64,000 nucleotides of DNA, taken from Corynebacterium sp. GTDB lineage: Bacteria > Actinomycetota > Actinomycetes > Mycobacteriales > Mycobacteriaceae. Made by a program: the position numbers and the translations under genes. Each line of letters begins with the position of its first letter. Position 1 is the first letter of the stretch. The notes beneath the pieces are model-generated. The model made no database searches. It saw only the letters and a program-made list of their open reading frames with translations, and was not told the DNA's origin. The stretch covers positions 62,001 through 126,000 of the forward strand of contig NZ_JALAGU010000022.1 in the NCBI RefSeq assembly GCF_022712275.1. The letters are read 5' to 3'. Shown piece by piece: positions 27,328 to 36,602 of this stretch.

Positions 27328-30168
27328 CTACCCGGAGTTCCGGAGGCCGGTGGCGAGGCCGTTCATCGTCAATCGGATTCCGTCGAGCACATCCTCCGAC
27401 TCATCTCCGGCACGGTAGCGCCGCAGCAGCTCCAGCTGGATGAGATTCAGCGGGATCAGGTAGGGGAACCGGTTGCGCATCGAGACAGCCAGTTCGGGGT
27501 TGTCGTCGAGCAGACTCTCGGTTCCGGTGACCTTGACGTACATGTCCAGGGTCAGGCGGAATTCCGTGACAATGGCTTCGAAGATGCGCTCGGCGTCCGC
27601 CCGGTGAGGGACAAGTTCCGCGTACATCTTCGCTACCGCGAGATCGGCCTTCGCCATCACCTGGGCCATATTCGACATCACCGAGCGGAAGAACGGCCAT
27701 TCCCGGTGCAGTTTCTGCAGGAAAGCCAGCCGGTCGGCGTCCTCCCCGACCCAGGTGCTGAGTGCGGAGCCGACACCGTACCAGCCCGGCAGCATGATCC
27801 TCGACTGGGACCAGGACAGCACCCACGGGATCGCGCGGAGGTCGGCGATGCTGCTGGTCTGCTTGCGCGAACTCGGCCGCGAACCGATGTTGAGGTTGCC
27901 GATCTCCGCCAGCGGGGTCGACGAGGTGAAGTACCCGATGAATCCGGGGTCCTCGTGCATCAGGGCGGAGTAGGTCTGCCGGGAAAGCTCCGAGAGCTCC
28001 CGCATGGTGGCGTAGGCCTTCTCCGGTTCATCGACCCGGTCGACGGGGAGCAGGCTGGCCTCGAGCGTGGCGGAGACCAGCGCCTCGAGATTTCGACGGG
28101 CGACCGAGCGCACACCGTACTTCGCGGAGATGATCTCGCCCTGCTCGGTGATGCGGACGCTGCCCTGCACAGCCCCCTCAGGCTGCGCGAGGATCGCCTC
28201 GTGGCTCGGTCCGCCACCACGTCCGACGGTGCCGCCACGGCCGTGGAAGAGGCGCAGTCCGAGGCCGGCGGCGCGTGACGCGTCCACCAGAGCCAGTTCG
28301 GCGTCGTAGAGGGCCCAGTTCGCGGCGAAGTAGCCACCGTCCTTGTTGGAGTCCGAGTAGCCCAGCATGACCTCCTGGATGCCGTCACGCTCCTCGACGA
28401 CATAGGTGCGGTAGAAGTCGTACGACCACAAGTCCGTCATCACCGACGCACCGGCCTTGAGGTCGTCGATGGTCTCGAACAGCGGGATGACATCGACGGA
28501 ACCGTGGAGCGTCCCGTCCTCGACCCGAATGAGACCGACCTCCTTGAGCAGCAGGACCGGCTCGAGGATGTCGGAGACCGAGGACGCCATGGAGATGATG
28601 CAGTGCGGCACGACCTCCGGGCCGAACTTACGGGCGGCGGCCGCAGCCGAACGGAAGATCCCGAGCTCCCGGTCGGTCGCCTCGCTCCACTGCGCCAGCG
28701 GGTCGACCAGCGGACGCGGTGAGTGAAGCTCCGTGGTAAGCAGCGAGATCCGCTCCTCTTCGGACAGCGAAGAGTAGTCGGCGGTCACGCCGGCACGGGA
28801 GAGGAGCTCGGTGAGGACGTTCTCGAAGCTCTCCGAGTTCTGTCGCAGGTCCAGTGCGCTGAGGTGGAACCCGAAGGTCCGCAGCGCGGTGATCACCGTA
28901 GCCAGCCTGTGGTCGGCGATGAGTCCGTCATTGGAGGCACGCAGGGACCGGTCGATGACGGCCAGATCCTCGAGTGCGGTGGCCGCGTCCGGATACGGGG
29001 TGTGCCCGTCGGCGACACCGGGGACCACGGACCCCTCCCCCAGGGTCGTGACTGCGGTGGCGGCGATCCGGCCCCGGACACCGTGGACCGCCCGGCGGTA
29101 GGGCTCGTCGGAGCGGGAGGGGACGTCGTTGCGGCCACGGTCGGCCAGATCCTCCAGGTCCGGCTCGACCACGGTGAACCGGGTCGACAGGCTGAGTTCG
29201 TGCTCCAGCTCGGCGAGTTCGGCCAGGTACCAGCTGAAGACTGTCTGGGCGGCACGGTTGGTGGCGTAGCGGACGGTGTCGCCGGTGACGAAGGGGTTGC
29301 CGTCGTGGTCGCCACCGATCCAGGAACCGGGGCGGACCACGGGCGTGTCGGGTACCCCGGGACCGAAGAGCTCCCGCAGTGTCGTACTGACGCGTAGGTT
29401 GAGCAGCGGAATCTCGTGGAGAAGACTGATCGTGAAATAGCGAAGACCGACATTGATCTCGTCCTCGATCCGGGGACGGACCGAACGGATCAGCGCGGTC
29501 TGCCAGAGAATGGTGACACGCCGACGGATGTCACGGTCGATCTCGGCGAGGCGTTCGTCGCTGCGGGCGGTGAGACCTGCGGCGATGATGCGCCCGCGTG
29601 AGCGCATGAGGCGGGTGATGTCCGACTGGACGTCGAAGACGGTGCGGCGACGGGTCTCGGTCGGGTGGGCCGTGAGGACCGGGGCGACATGGGCCCGTCC
29701 CATGACCTCGGCGACCTGCTCGGAGGTGACCCCACCGTCGGTGAGGGTCGGCCAGGTCGCGGCAAGTGTGGACGCCGGCGGCGGGTCACCTGCGTCGGCG
29801 AGCCGGTCCCGGACACGCTCTTCATGGAGGTCCTCGGCGAGGTTGGAGAGCAGGCCGAAGTGGCTGAATGCCCGGATGACCGGCAGCGCACGGTCGGCCG
29901 GCAGATCACGCAGCCGGGTGGCGAGGTCCTCGACGGTGCTGTCGCCCTGGCGGATCCCGAAGGCCTCACGCCGGGCGGACTCGACCAGGTCGAAGACCTC
30001 CTGGCCCTCCTGCTCCCTGATGATGTCGCCGAGGATCGCACCGAGGTAGCGGATGTCCTGGCGGACTCCCGGGATGATCTCCGGGGTGTCCACGTCCGGC
30101 GGCACGATGGGTACGGCGGTACCCGGGACGGACTGTCGGTGTGGTGTCTGTGGCGGGGATTCGGTCAT
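27328..30168 (-). CDS. ppc: Phosphoenolpyruvate carboxylase
   Basis: A 946-residue PEP carboxylase making oxaloacetate for anaplerosis. The catalytic His is in VLTAHPTETRRRT near residue 164, and the GRGGTVGRGGGP loop is near 642; the C terminus ends in the conserved GLRNSG. The frame extends to 30222, but the ATG at 30168 (TESPPQTPHRQS...) gives the expected length plus an N-terminal tail of about 30 residues. CACAAT at 30176-30181, one change from TACAAT, lies 7 bp before that ATG and would give a leaderless mRNA. tpiA ends 93 bp upstream. Confidence 0.94.
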   Translation of the reverse strand: MTESPPQTPHRQSVPGTAVPIVPPDVDTPEIIPGVRQDIRYLGAILGDIIREQEGQEVFDLVESARREAFGIRQGDSTVEDLATRLRDLPADRALPVIRAFSHFGLLSNLAEDLHEERVRDRLADAGDPPPASTLAATWPTLTDGGVTSEQVAEVMGRAHVAPVLTAHPTETRRRTVFDVQSDITRLMRSRGRIIAAGLTARSDERLAEIDRDIRRRVTILWQTALIRSVRPRIEDEINVGLRYFTISLLHEIPLLNLRVSTTLRELFGPGVPDTPVVRPGSWIGGDHDGNPFVTGDTVRYATNRAAQTVFSWYLAELAELEHELSLSTRFTVVEPDLEDLADRGRNDVPSRSDEPYRRAVHGVRGRIAATAVTTLGEGSVVPGVADGHTPYPDAATALEDLAVIDRSLRASNDGLIADHRLATVITALRTFGFHLSALDLRQNSESFENVLTELLSRAGVTADYSSLSEEERISLLTTELHSPRPLVDPLAQWSEATDRELGIFRSAAAAARKFGPEVVPHCIISMASSVSDILEPVLLLKEVGLIRVEDGTLHGSVDVIPLFETIDDLKAGASVMTDLWSYDFYRTYVVEERDGIQEVMLGYSDSNKDGGYFAANWALYDAELALVDASRAAGLGLRLFHGRGGTVGRGGGPSHEAILAQPEGAVQGSVRITEQGEIISAKYGVRSVARRNLEALVSATLEASLLPVDRVDEPEKAYATMRELSELSRQTYSALMHEDPGFIGYFTSSTPLAEIGNLNIGSRPSSRKQTSSIADLRAIPWVLSWSQSRIMLPGWYGVGSALSTWVGEDADRLAFLQKLHREWPFFRSVMSNMAQVMAKADLAVAKMYAELVPHRADAERIFEAIVTEFRLTLDMYVKVTGTESLLDDNPELAVSMRNRFPYLIPLNLIQLELLRRYRAGDESEDVLDGIRLTMNGLATGLRNSG

Positions 30169-30261
30169 GCCCGCCATTGTGCCCCGGTTCCCCCGCCCCC
30201 GCAGGGGACGGACGGCCCCCACGCGTTCCCCTGCCGAGCCCGCGGTCCGGTCAGCGGCCGG

Positions 30262-31053
30262 TCAGGCCTTGGCTGCCGCGGCGCAGAGTCGGGCGAAGTC
30301 CTCGCCGTCGAGGCTCGCGCCACCGACGAGGGCACCGTCGACGTCCGGCTGTCCGACGATCTCGGCGACGGTACCGGTCTTCACCGAACCGCCGTAGAGG
30401 ATGCGGGCGCTGTCTGCGACCTCGTCTCCGCCGAGCTCACGCAGGACGCCACGGACCGCCTGGCAGACCTCCTGGGCGTCACCGGCGGAGGCGACCTTAC
30501 CGGTGCCGATGGCCCACACCGGCTCGTACGCGACAACAACATCGGCGAGACGGTCCGTCGGGACACCGGCGAGGGAGGCACGGGTCTGTTCTTCGACGAA
30601 GGAGACGTGCCCGCCGGCCTCACGGACGTCGAGCGACTCCCCCACACACACGATCGGCCGCAGGTCGGCACCGAGGGTGGCGACGGCCTTCTTCGCGACG
30701 GTGGCATCGTCTTCGGCGTGGTACTGGCGACGCTCCGAGTGGCCGACGACGACCCAGGAGCAGCCCAGCTTGGCGAGCATGCCGGCGGAGACCTCGCCGG
30801 TGTAGGCGCCGGACTCGTGGACCGAGACGTCCTGTGCCCCGTAGGTGACGAGGAGCTTGTCGCCGTCAACGATCGTCTGGACGCTGCGGATGTCGGTGAA
30901 CGGCGGGATGACCGCCACATCGACGTGGTCGTAGTAGTCGCGCGGCAGGGCGAAGTCGAATTTCTGCACCAGCTGGATCGCCTCCAGGTGGTTCAGGTTC
31001 ATCTTCCAGTTGCCGGCGATGAGCGGGGTACGCTTCGATGCCTTGTCAGCCAT
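30262..31053 (-). CDS. tpiA: Triosephosphate isomerase
   Basis: A 263-residue TIM barrel. Substrate lysine in AGNWKMNL, histidine in VVGHSERR, and the catalytic glutamate in VVAYEPVWAIGTG are all present, with the flexible lid following. The ATG at 31053 has AGGAGA 7 bp upstream; the frame upstream is a shadow of pgk. It starts 10 bp after the pgk stop. Confidence 0.95.
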   Translation of the reverse strand: MADKASKRTPLIAGNWKMNLNHLEAIQLVQKFDFALPRDYYDHVDVAVIPPFTDIRSVQTIVDGDKLLVTYGAQDVSVHESGAYTGEVSAGMLAKLGCSWVVVGHSERRQYHAEDDATVAKKAVATLGADLRPIVCVGESLDVREAGGHVSFVEEQTRASLAGVPTDRLADVVVAYEPVWAIGTGKVASAGDAQEVCQAVRGVLRELGGDEVADSARILYGGSVKTGTVAEIVGQPDVDGALVGGASLDGEDFARLCAAAAKA

Positions 31054-31063
31054 GTCTGTTCTC

Positions 31064-32275
31064 CTAGTTCTCGAGGACGGCGATGCCGGGGAGTTCCTTG
31101 CCCTCCAGGAACTCGAGCGAGGCGCCGCCACCGGTGGAGATGTGGCTGAAGCCCTCCTCGTCGAGTCCGAGGGTGCGGACCGCGGCGGCGGAGTCTCCGC
31201 CACCGACCACGGAGAACGCTCCGGCCGTGGTGGCGTCGATGATCGCCTGGGCGACTCCACGGGTGCCCTCGGCGAACGCCGGGAACTCGAACACACCCAT
31301 CGGGCCGTTCCAGAAGACGGTCTTCGCGCTGCGCAGCACGTCACCGAAGGCGGCGACCGACCCCGGTCCGACATCGAGACCCATCTGGTCGTCGGGGATG
31401 GCGTCCACGGCGACGGTGGCGGGGGTCGCGTCGGCGGCGAAGGCCGGGGCGACGACCACGTCGGTCGGCAGGACGATGGCGTCACCGTAGCGCTCGAGCA
31501 GGTCACGGCAGGTCTCCACCATGTCCTCCTGCAGCAGCGAGGTGCCGACGGAGCGGCCCTGTGCGGCGAGGAAGGTGAAGCACATGCCACCGCCGATGAC
31601 GAGGTGGTCGACCTTGGGGGCCAGGGCCTCGATGACGGTGAGCTTGTCGGAGACCTTGGAACCGCCGAGGACGACCACGTAGGGCTTCTCGGGGGTCTCG
31701 GAGACGCGACGCAGCACCGCCAGCTCGGACTCCACGAGTCCACCGGCGTAATGCGGGAGCAGCGTGGCGACATCGTAGACGGACGCCTGGGCACGGTGGA
31801 CGACACCGAAGCCGTCGGAGACGAAGGCACCGTTCTCGGCGGTCAGCGCGGCAAGCTCGGCGGCGAAGGCCTGACGCTCAGCGGCGTCCTTCGATGTCTC
31901 GCGGGCGTCGTATCGGACGTTCTCCAGCAGGAGGATGTCGCCGTCGTTGAGGCCGTTGGCGCGCTCGTGGGCGTCCTCACCGGTGACGTCGGCGGCCAGC
32001 GGAACCCACTGTTCGAGCCGCTCGGACAGAGCCTCGGCGACCGGGGCGAGCGAGAAGTCGGGGTTGGCCTCACCCTTGGGGCGTCCGAGGTGGGCGGCGA
32101 CGATGACGCGGGCGCCGGCGTCGAGGAGACGGCGGAGGGTGGGGACCGAGGCGTCGATGCGACCCGGGTCGGTGATCGCGCCGTCCTTCAGCGGGACATT
32201 GAGGTCGGCACGGACGAGGACGTGGCGTCCCTCGACACCGTCGGCGATGAGGTCGTCGATGGTCTTCACTGGCAT
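31064..32275 (-). CDS. pgk: Phosphoglycerate kinase
   Basis: A 403-residue Pgk with the N-domain substrate motif LVRADLNVPLKDG, the hinge KVSDKLTVIEAL with the nucleotide-binding GGGMCFTFL, and the C-terminal VVGGGDSAAAVRTLG and STGGGASLEFLEG loops. A strong hairpin separates it from gap, so gap and pgk can be expressed at different levels from one promoter. Confidence 0.96.
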   Translation of the reverse strand: MPVKTIDDLIADGVEGRHVLVRADLNVPLKDGAITDPGRIDASVPTLRRLLDAGARVIVAAHLGRPKGEANPDFSLAPVAEALSERLEQWVPLAADVTGEDAHERANGLNDGDILLLENVRYDARETSKDAAERQAFAAELAALTAENGAFVSDGFGVVHRAQASVYDVATLLPHYAGGLVESELAVLRRVSETPEKPYVVVLGGSKVSDKLTVIEALAPKVDHLVIGGGMCFTFLAAQGRSVGTSLLQEDMVETCRDLLERYGDAIVLPTDVVVAPAFAADATPATVAVDAIPDDQMGLDVGPGSVAAFGDVLRSAKTVFWNGPMGVFEFPAFAEGTRGVAQAIIDATTAGAFSVVGGGDSAAAVRTLGLDEEGFSHISTGGGASLEFLEGKELPGIAVLEN

Positions 32276-32327
32276 GTAGGGCTCTCCTGTATTCAGGCCG
32301 CGGTCAGGCGGCCGGTGTCAGACAAGT

Positions 32328-32363
32328 CCGGCGGGCCGGTGCACGGTGGCACCGACCCGCCGG
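32328..32363 (-). terminator. Hairpin between gap and pgk (terminator or processing site)
   Basis: CCGGCGGG (32328-32335) pairs with CCCGCCGG (32356-32363), then after one C/A mismatch CGGTGC pairs with GCACCG, leaving a 6-nt loop (32343-32348). No T-run follows, so partial termination or mRNA-end protection of gap is likelier than full termination. Confidence 0.6.
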
Positions 32364-32419
32364 GGATGTGGGGTACCGGGTCTGAGTCTAGTGGACTGCC
32401 CGATCCTGCGACCCGGGGG

Positions 32420-33427
<1,008 letters not shown>

Positions 33428-33506
33428 GGTGGTCTCCTGTTTCAGGTGTTGGAGTCTGGTCTGTCCGTTCCATTCCCGACCCTACCCACCCCCACCCGCT
33501 CGTGCA

Positions 33507-33525
33507 GGGGGTGACAGTCACCCCC
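33507..33525. promoter_or_regulatory. 19-bp palindrome upstream of gap
   Basis: GGGGGTGACAGTCACCCCC has perfect 9-bp arms around one base. If TAGGGT (33479-33484, minus strand) is the gap -10 box, the palindrome lies just upstream of the -35 position, where activators bind. The ACCCCC arms resemble the C-runs described for RamA sites in C. glutamicum, where gapA is a RamA target; that link is inference. Confidence 0.45.
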
Positions 33526-33586
33526 GCTCCCCTGTCGACGTCGATGCAGGTCAGGACACCTCCACTCCGGAGAAATCACCGTGGGA

Positions 33587-34597
33587 TCACCGCGTGCCGA
33601 GCGGGCCGTCTTCCGGAAAGTCCACGTCCACGACGGCCGAGGAGGTACCGGGTACCCCCAGTTCCTCCGCCCGCCGGTCCGCCATGGTGAGCAGCCGACG
33701 GATCCGGCCGGCGACCGCGTCCTTCGTCATCGGCGGATCCGCGAGCTGACCCAGTTCCTCCAACGAGGCCTCACTGTGCTCCACACGCAGCGCACCGGCC
33801 TGCTGCAGGTGCTCAGGGACATCCTCTCCCAGCAGTTCCAGGGCGAGTTTCACCCGGGCGGCGGCCATCGCGGCGGCCCGGGCTGACCGACGCAGGTTGG
33901 CGTCATCGAAGTTCGCCATGCGGTGGGAGCTGGCACGCTCCTCCCGGCGGCGGCACTGCTCCTCCCACCGGCTGCGGCCACGGGGGGCGCCCATGCTCTC
34001 CAGCAGATCGCCGACAGCCTCGGCATCGCGGACGAGGACACGGTGCATCCCGCGGACCTCCTTGGACTTCGCGGTCACTCCGATCCGACGTGCCGTACCG
34101 ACCAGCGCCAGCGCCGACTCGTTGCTCGGTGTGGTGACCTCCAGGACTGCGGGACGCCCCGGGTCGCCGACCGTGCCACGTACGAGGAAAGCACCCCGCC
34201 ACGCGGCGGCGCACTGCTCGACGGTACCTCCGATGATGAACGGTGGCAGACCGCGCACCGGGTGACCGCCACGGTCGATCAGGCCGGTCCGACGGGACAG
34301 TTCGGTACCGCCGTGGGACCACCTCAGGTGGTGGTGACCACCGTCCCCGGCACGGGCGTCGGGGACACCGCCGGGATCCGGGGTGATGTCGAAGAGTTCG
34401 TCGATGGCGGAGACCAGGCGACGGGCGGTGGCCGCGCCCTCGATCTCCGCCTCGACGACGATCTCACCGCTGACCAGGTGCAGTGAGCAGGTGTAGCGCA
34501 GCAGCGAGGCGACCTCGGCGGTGAGGACCTGTGGGGTGCCCACCGTGACCTGCAGCAGTTCCTGTCGGACGTCAGCGGTCAGTGTCTGCGGCGGCAC
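33587..34597 (-). CDS. whiA: WhiA-type DNA-binding protein
   Basis: A 336-residue WhiA: an N-terminal LAGLIDADG-homing-endonuclease-like domain without catalytic residues (RYTCSLHLVSGEIVVEAE; RGAFLVRGTVGDPGRPAVLEV) and a C-terminal helix-turn-helix with NFDDANLRRSARAAAMAA and LEELGQLADPPMTKDAVAGRIRRLL. It regulates cell division genes in actinobacteria. The GTG at 34597 follows GGAAGGAG and overlaps yvcK by 26 bp; the longer frame upstream lies inside yvcK. Last gene of the uvrC-rapZ-yvcK-whiA run. Confidence 0.94.
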   Translation of the reverse strand: MPPQTLTADVRQELLQVTVGTPQVLTAEVASLLRYTCSLHLVSGEIVVEAEIEGAATARRLVSAIDELFDITPDPGGVPDARAGDGGHHHLRWSHGGTELSRRTGLIDRGGHPVRGLPPFIIGGTVEQCAAAWRGAFLVRGTVGDPGRPAVLEVTTPSNESALALVGTARRIGVTAKSKEVRGMHRVLVRDAEAVGDLLESMGAPRGRSRWEEQCRRREERASSHRMANFDDANLRRSARAAAMAAARVKLALELLGEDVPEHLQQAGALRVEHSEASLEELGQLADPPMTKDAVAGRIRRLLTMADRRAEELGVPGTSSAVVDVDFPEDGPLGTR

Positions 34598-35663
34598 CGG
34601 CGTCTCCTTCCCGGAGGGTTGTCGTGTCTGTGTCTGGGCCCGGTCCCCCGAATTCACGGAGGACGTCGGCGAGTTTCGACGGTGAGTGGCGGTCGGTGAA
34701 CCGGCCCCGGTCATCGTCCTCACGGACGTCCCGGTAGAGCACACGCGCCCCCAGACGTTCCGCGGCGCGTTCCAGGTGCCGGCGTTCCTTGGAGGACTGC
34801 ACCGAGTTCAGGTCGACGACGACGAAGTCCACCTGCAGCGACGGACAGTGCTGGAGCAGCATGTGGATGTGCCGTTCCATGGAGAACCCGTTGGTCTCGC
34901 TGGATTCGGCGACGAGATTCATGAGGATCACCCGGGTGGCGGTGGTCCGTGTCAGCGCGTCGACGATACCCGGGATGAGCAGGTGCGGGATCACCGAGGA
35001 AAACCAGGACCCCGGTCCGAGGGTCACCAGGTCAGCGTCGAGAATGGCCTGGACAGCCTCGTCGGTGGCGGGGGCGTCCTGCGGGATCAGGCGGACGCGG
35101 CGCACCGTGCCGAGGGTGGACGCGACAGCCACCTGCCCACGGACCGCAGTGACCTCACGTGCGTCGTCACCGAGTCCCTGGACCTCTGCCTCGAGGTCGA
35201 GCGGTTCGGGAGACATCGGGACGACGCGACCCCGGATGCCCAGCAGGTCGCCGAGCTCGTCGAGGGCGGCGATACTGGAACCCATCACCTCGGTGAGACC
35301 GCCGAGGATGAGGTTGCCGACCGCATGTCCGGCGAGGGCGCCGTGGCCGCCGAAACGGTGCTGCAGGGTGTGCTCCCACAGGTGGCCGCGGGGTGTGTCA
35401 CGGACCAGCGCAGACAGCGCCATCCGGAGGTCGCCGGGTGGAAGTGAGCCCAGCTCGCGGCGCATACGGCCCGAGGAGCCGCCGTCGTCGGCGACCGTGA
35501 CGACGGCCGTGACATGGTCGGCGGCACCACGGGCGGCCCGCAGGGTCGCGAAGAGTCCGTGACCACCGCCGAGGCTGGCGATCCGGTCGAGGGGGCGCTC
35601 CCCGGCGGCGGCCGATATGTCCTCGACCGGAAGGCCGGGATCGTCAGGTCCGGCGAGCGTCAC
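34572..35663 (-). CDS. yvcK: YvcK/CofD-like gluconeogenesis factor
   Basis: A 363-residue YvcK-family protein with the nucleotide-binding N terminus ASLGGGHGLFATLRAAR, the VVTVADDGGSSGRMRRELGSLPPGDLRMALSAL segment and LGPGSWFSSVIPHLL, as in the UDP-sugar-binding members that regulate cell-wall and carbon metabolism. The GTG start overlaps the rapZ stop by 4 bp. The last residues (about 25) are low-complexity and lie in the region overlapping whiA. Confidence 0.92.
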   Translation of the reverse strand: MTLAGPDDPGLPVEDISAAAGERPLDRIASLGGGHGLFATLRAARGAADHVTAVVTVADDGGSSGRMRRELGSLPPGDLRMALSALVRDTPRGHLWEHTLQHRFGGHGALAGHAVGNLILGGLTEVMGSSIAALDELGDLLGIRGRVVPMSPEPLDLEAEVQGLGDDAREVTAVRGQVAVASTLGTVRRVRLIPQDAPATDEAVQAILDADLVTLGPGSWFSSVIPHLLIPGIVDALTRTTATRVILMNLVAESSETNGFSMERHIHMLLQHCPSLQVDFVVVDLNSVQSSKERRHLERAAERLGARVLYRDVREDDDRGRFTDRHSPSKLADVLREFGGPGPDTDTTTLREGDAGAAADTDR

Positions 35664-36592
35664 TTCTGCCCACCCCCCTGCGGCTGGCGGTCCTCGTACC
35701 TGACCAGGTCACGGTGTACGGTCCGGACCTCCAGGTCGGGCAGTTCACGCAGCCGCCGGGCCAGTGCCTCCGTCAGTGCCGGGCTACGGTGCTGGCCGCC
35801 GGTGCAGGCGATGCCCACGGTGATGAACCGCTTGCCCTCACGCCGGTAGCCGGGAAGGGCGGTCTCCAGGACCGTGGTGAGCCCGTCGAGGTAGGCGTCC
35901 GCCTCGGGGCGGTCGAGGACGTAGTCGGCGACGGCGGGCTCCAGACCGCTGTGCTCCTTGAGCTCCGGGACCCAGTGGGGGTTCGGCAGGAAGCGGGCGT
36001 CGAAGAGCAGGTCCAGGTCGCGGGGCGCCCCGTTCTTGAAGCCGAAGGACTGCACGGTGACGTGCTCCCGCCGGTCGGTCAGCGCGGTGAAGTAGTCCTC
36101 GAGCTCATGACGCAGGTCGTGGACGCTGGTGCCGGTGGTGTCGATGACGACATCGGCCCGACGGCGGATCCCGCGTAGCATGTCGCGCTCACGGTCGATA
36201 CCCGCCTGGAGGGTCTCCCCGCCCTGCAACGGATGGGTACGGCGGACCTGACCGTAGCGGCGGACGAGGGTGGCGTCATCGGCGTCGAGGTAGAGCACGA
36301 CGGGGCGGCGTCCGGAATCATGCAGGCCGGCGAGGACTTCGGTGAGGTCACCGACGAAATCGCGGGAGCGGACGTCGGTGACGATGGCCAGTCGCTCCAC
36401 CGGCGAATCGGACTCGAAACTGAGCTCTACCATGCGCATGATGAGCTCCGGTGGGAGGTTGTCGGCGACGTACCAGCCCATCTCCTCGAGAACAGTGGCA
36501 GCCTCCTTGCGTCCGGCACCGGACATGCCGGTGATGAGAACGAGGGACGCCTCCTGTCTGGGATCGGCGGAGGCTTCGCGGTGGATGTCCAT
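35660..36592 (-). CDS. rapZ: RapZ-family nucleotide-binding protein
   Basis: A 310-residue RapZ/YvcJ. The P-loop reads GMSGAGRKEAA, so the usual GKS/GRS is GRK and the canonical lysine-serine pair is absent; DNLPPELIMRMVEL and the C-terminal VGIACTGGQHRSPALTEALARRL block, which carries the metabolite-binding part, are intact. The start is placed at ATG 36592 because AGGA lies 8-9 bp upstream; the ATG at 36601 directly abuts that AGG. It starts 10 bp after uvrC. Confidence 0.92.
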   Translation of the reverse strand: MDIHREASADPRQEASLVLITGMSGAGRKEAATVLEEMGWYVADNLPPELIMRMVELSFESDSPVERLAIVTDVRSRDFVGDLTEVLAGLHDSGRRPVVLYLDADDATLVRRYGQVRRTHPLQGGETLQAGIDRERDMLRGIRRRADVVIDTTGTSVHDLRHELEDYFTALTDRREHVTVQSFGFKNGAPRDLDLLFDARFLPNPHWVPELKEHSGLEPAVADYVLDRPEADAYLDGLTTVLETALPGYRREGKRFITVGIACTGGQHRSPALTEALARRLRELPDLEVRTVHRDLVRYEDRQPQGGGQK

Positions 36593-36602
36593 GGGGACCA
36601 TC

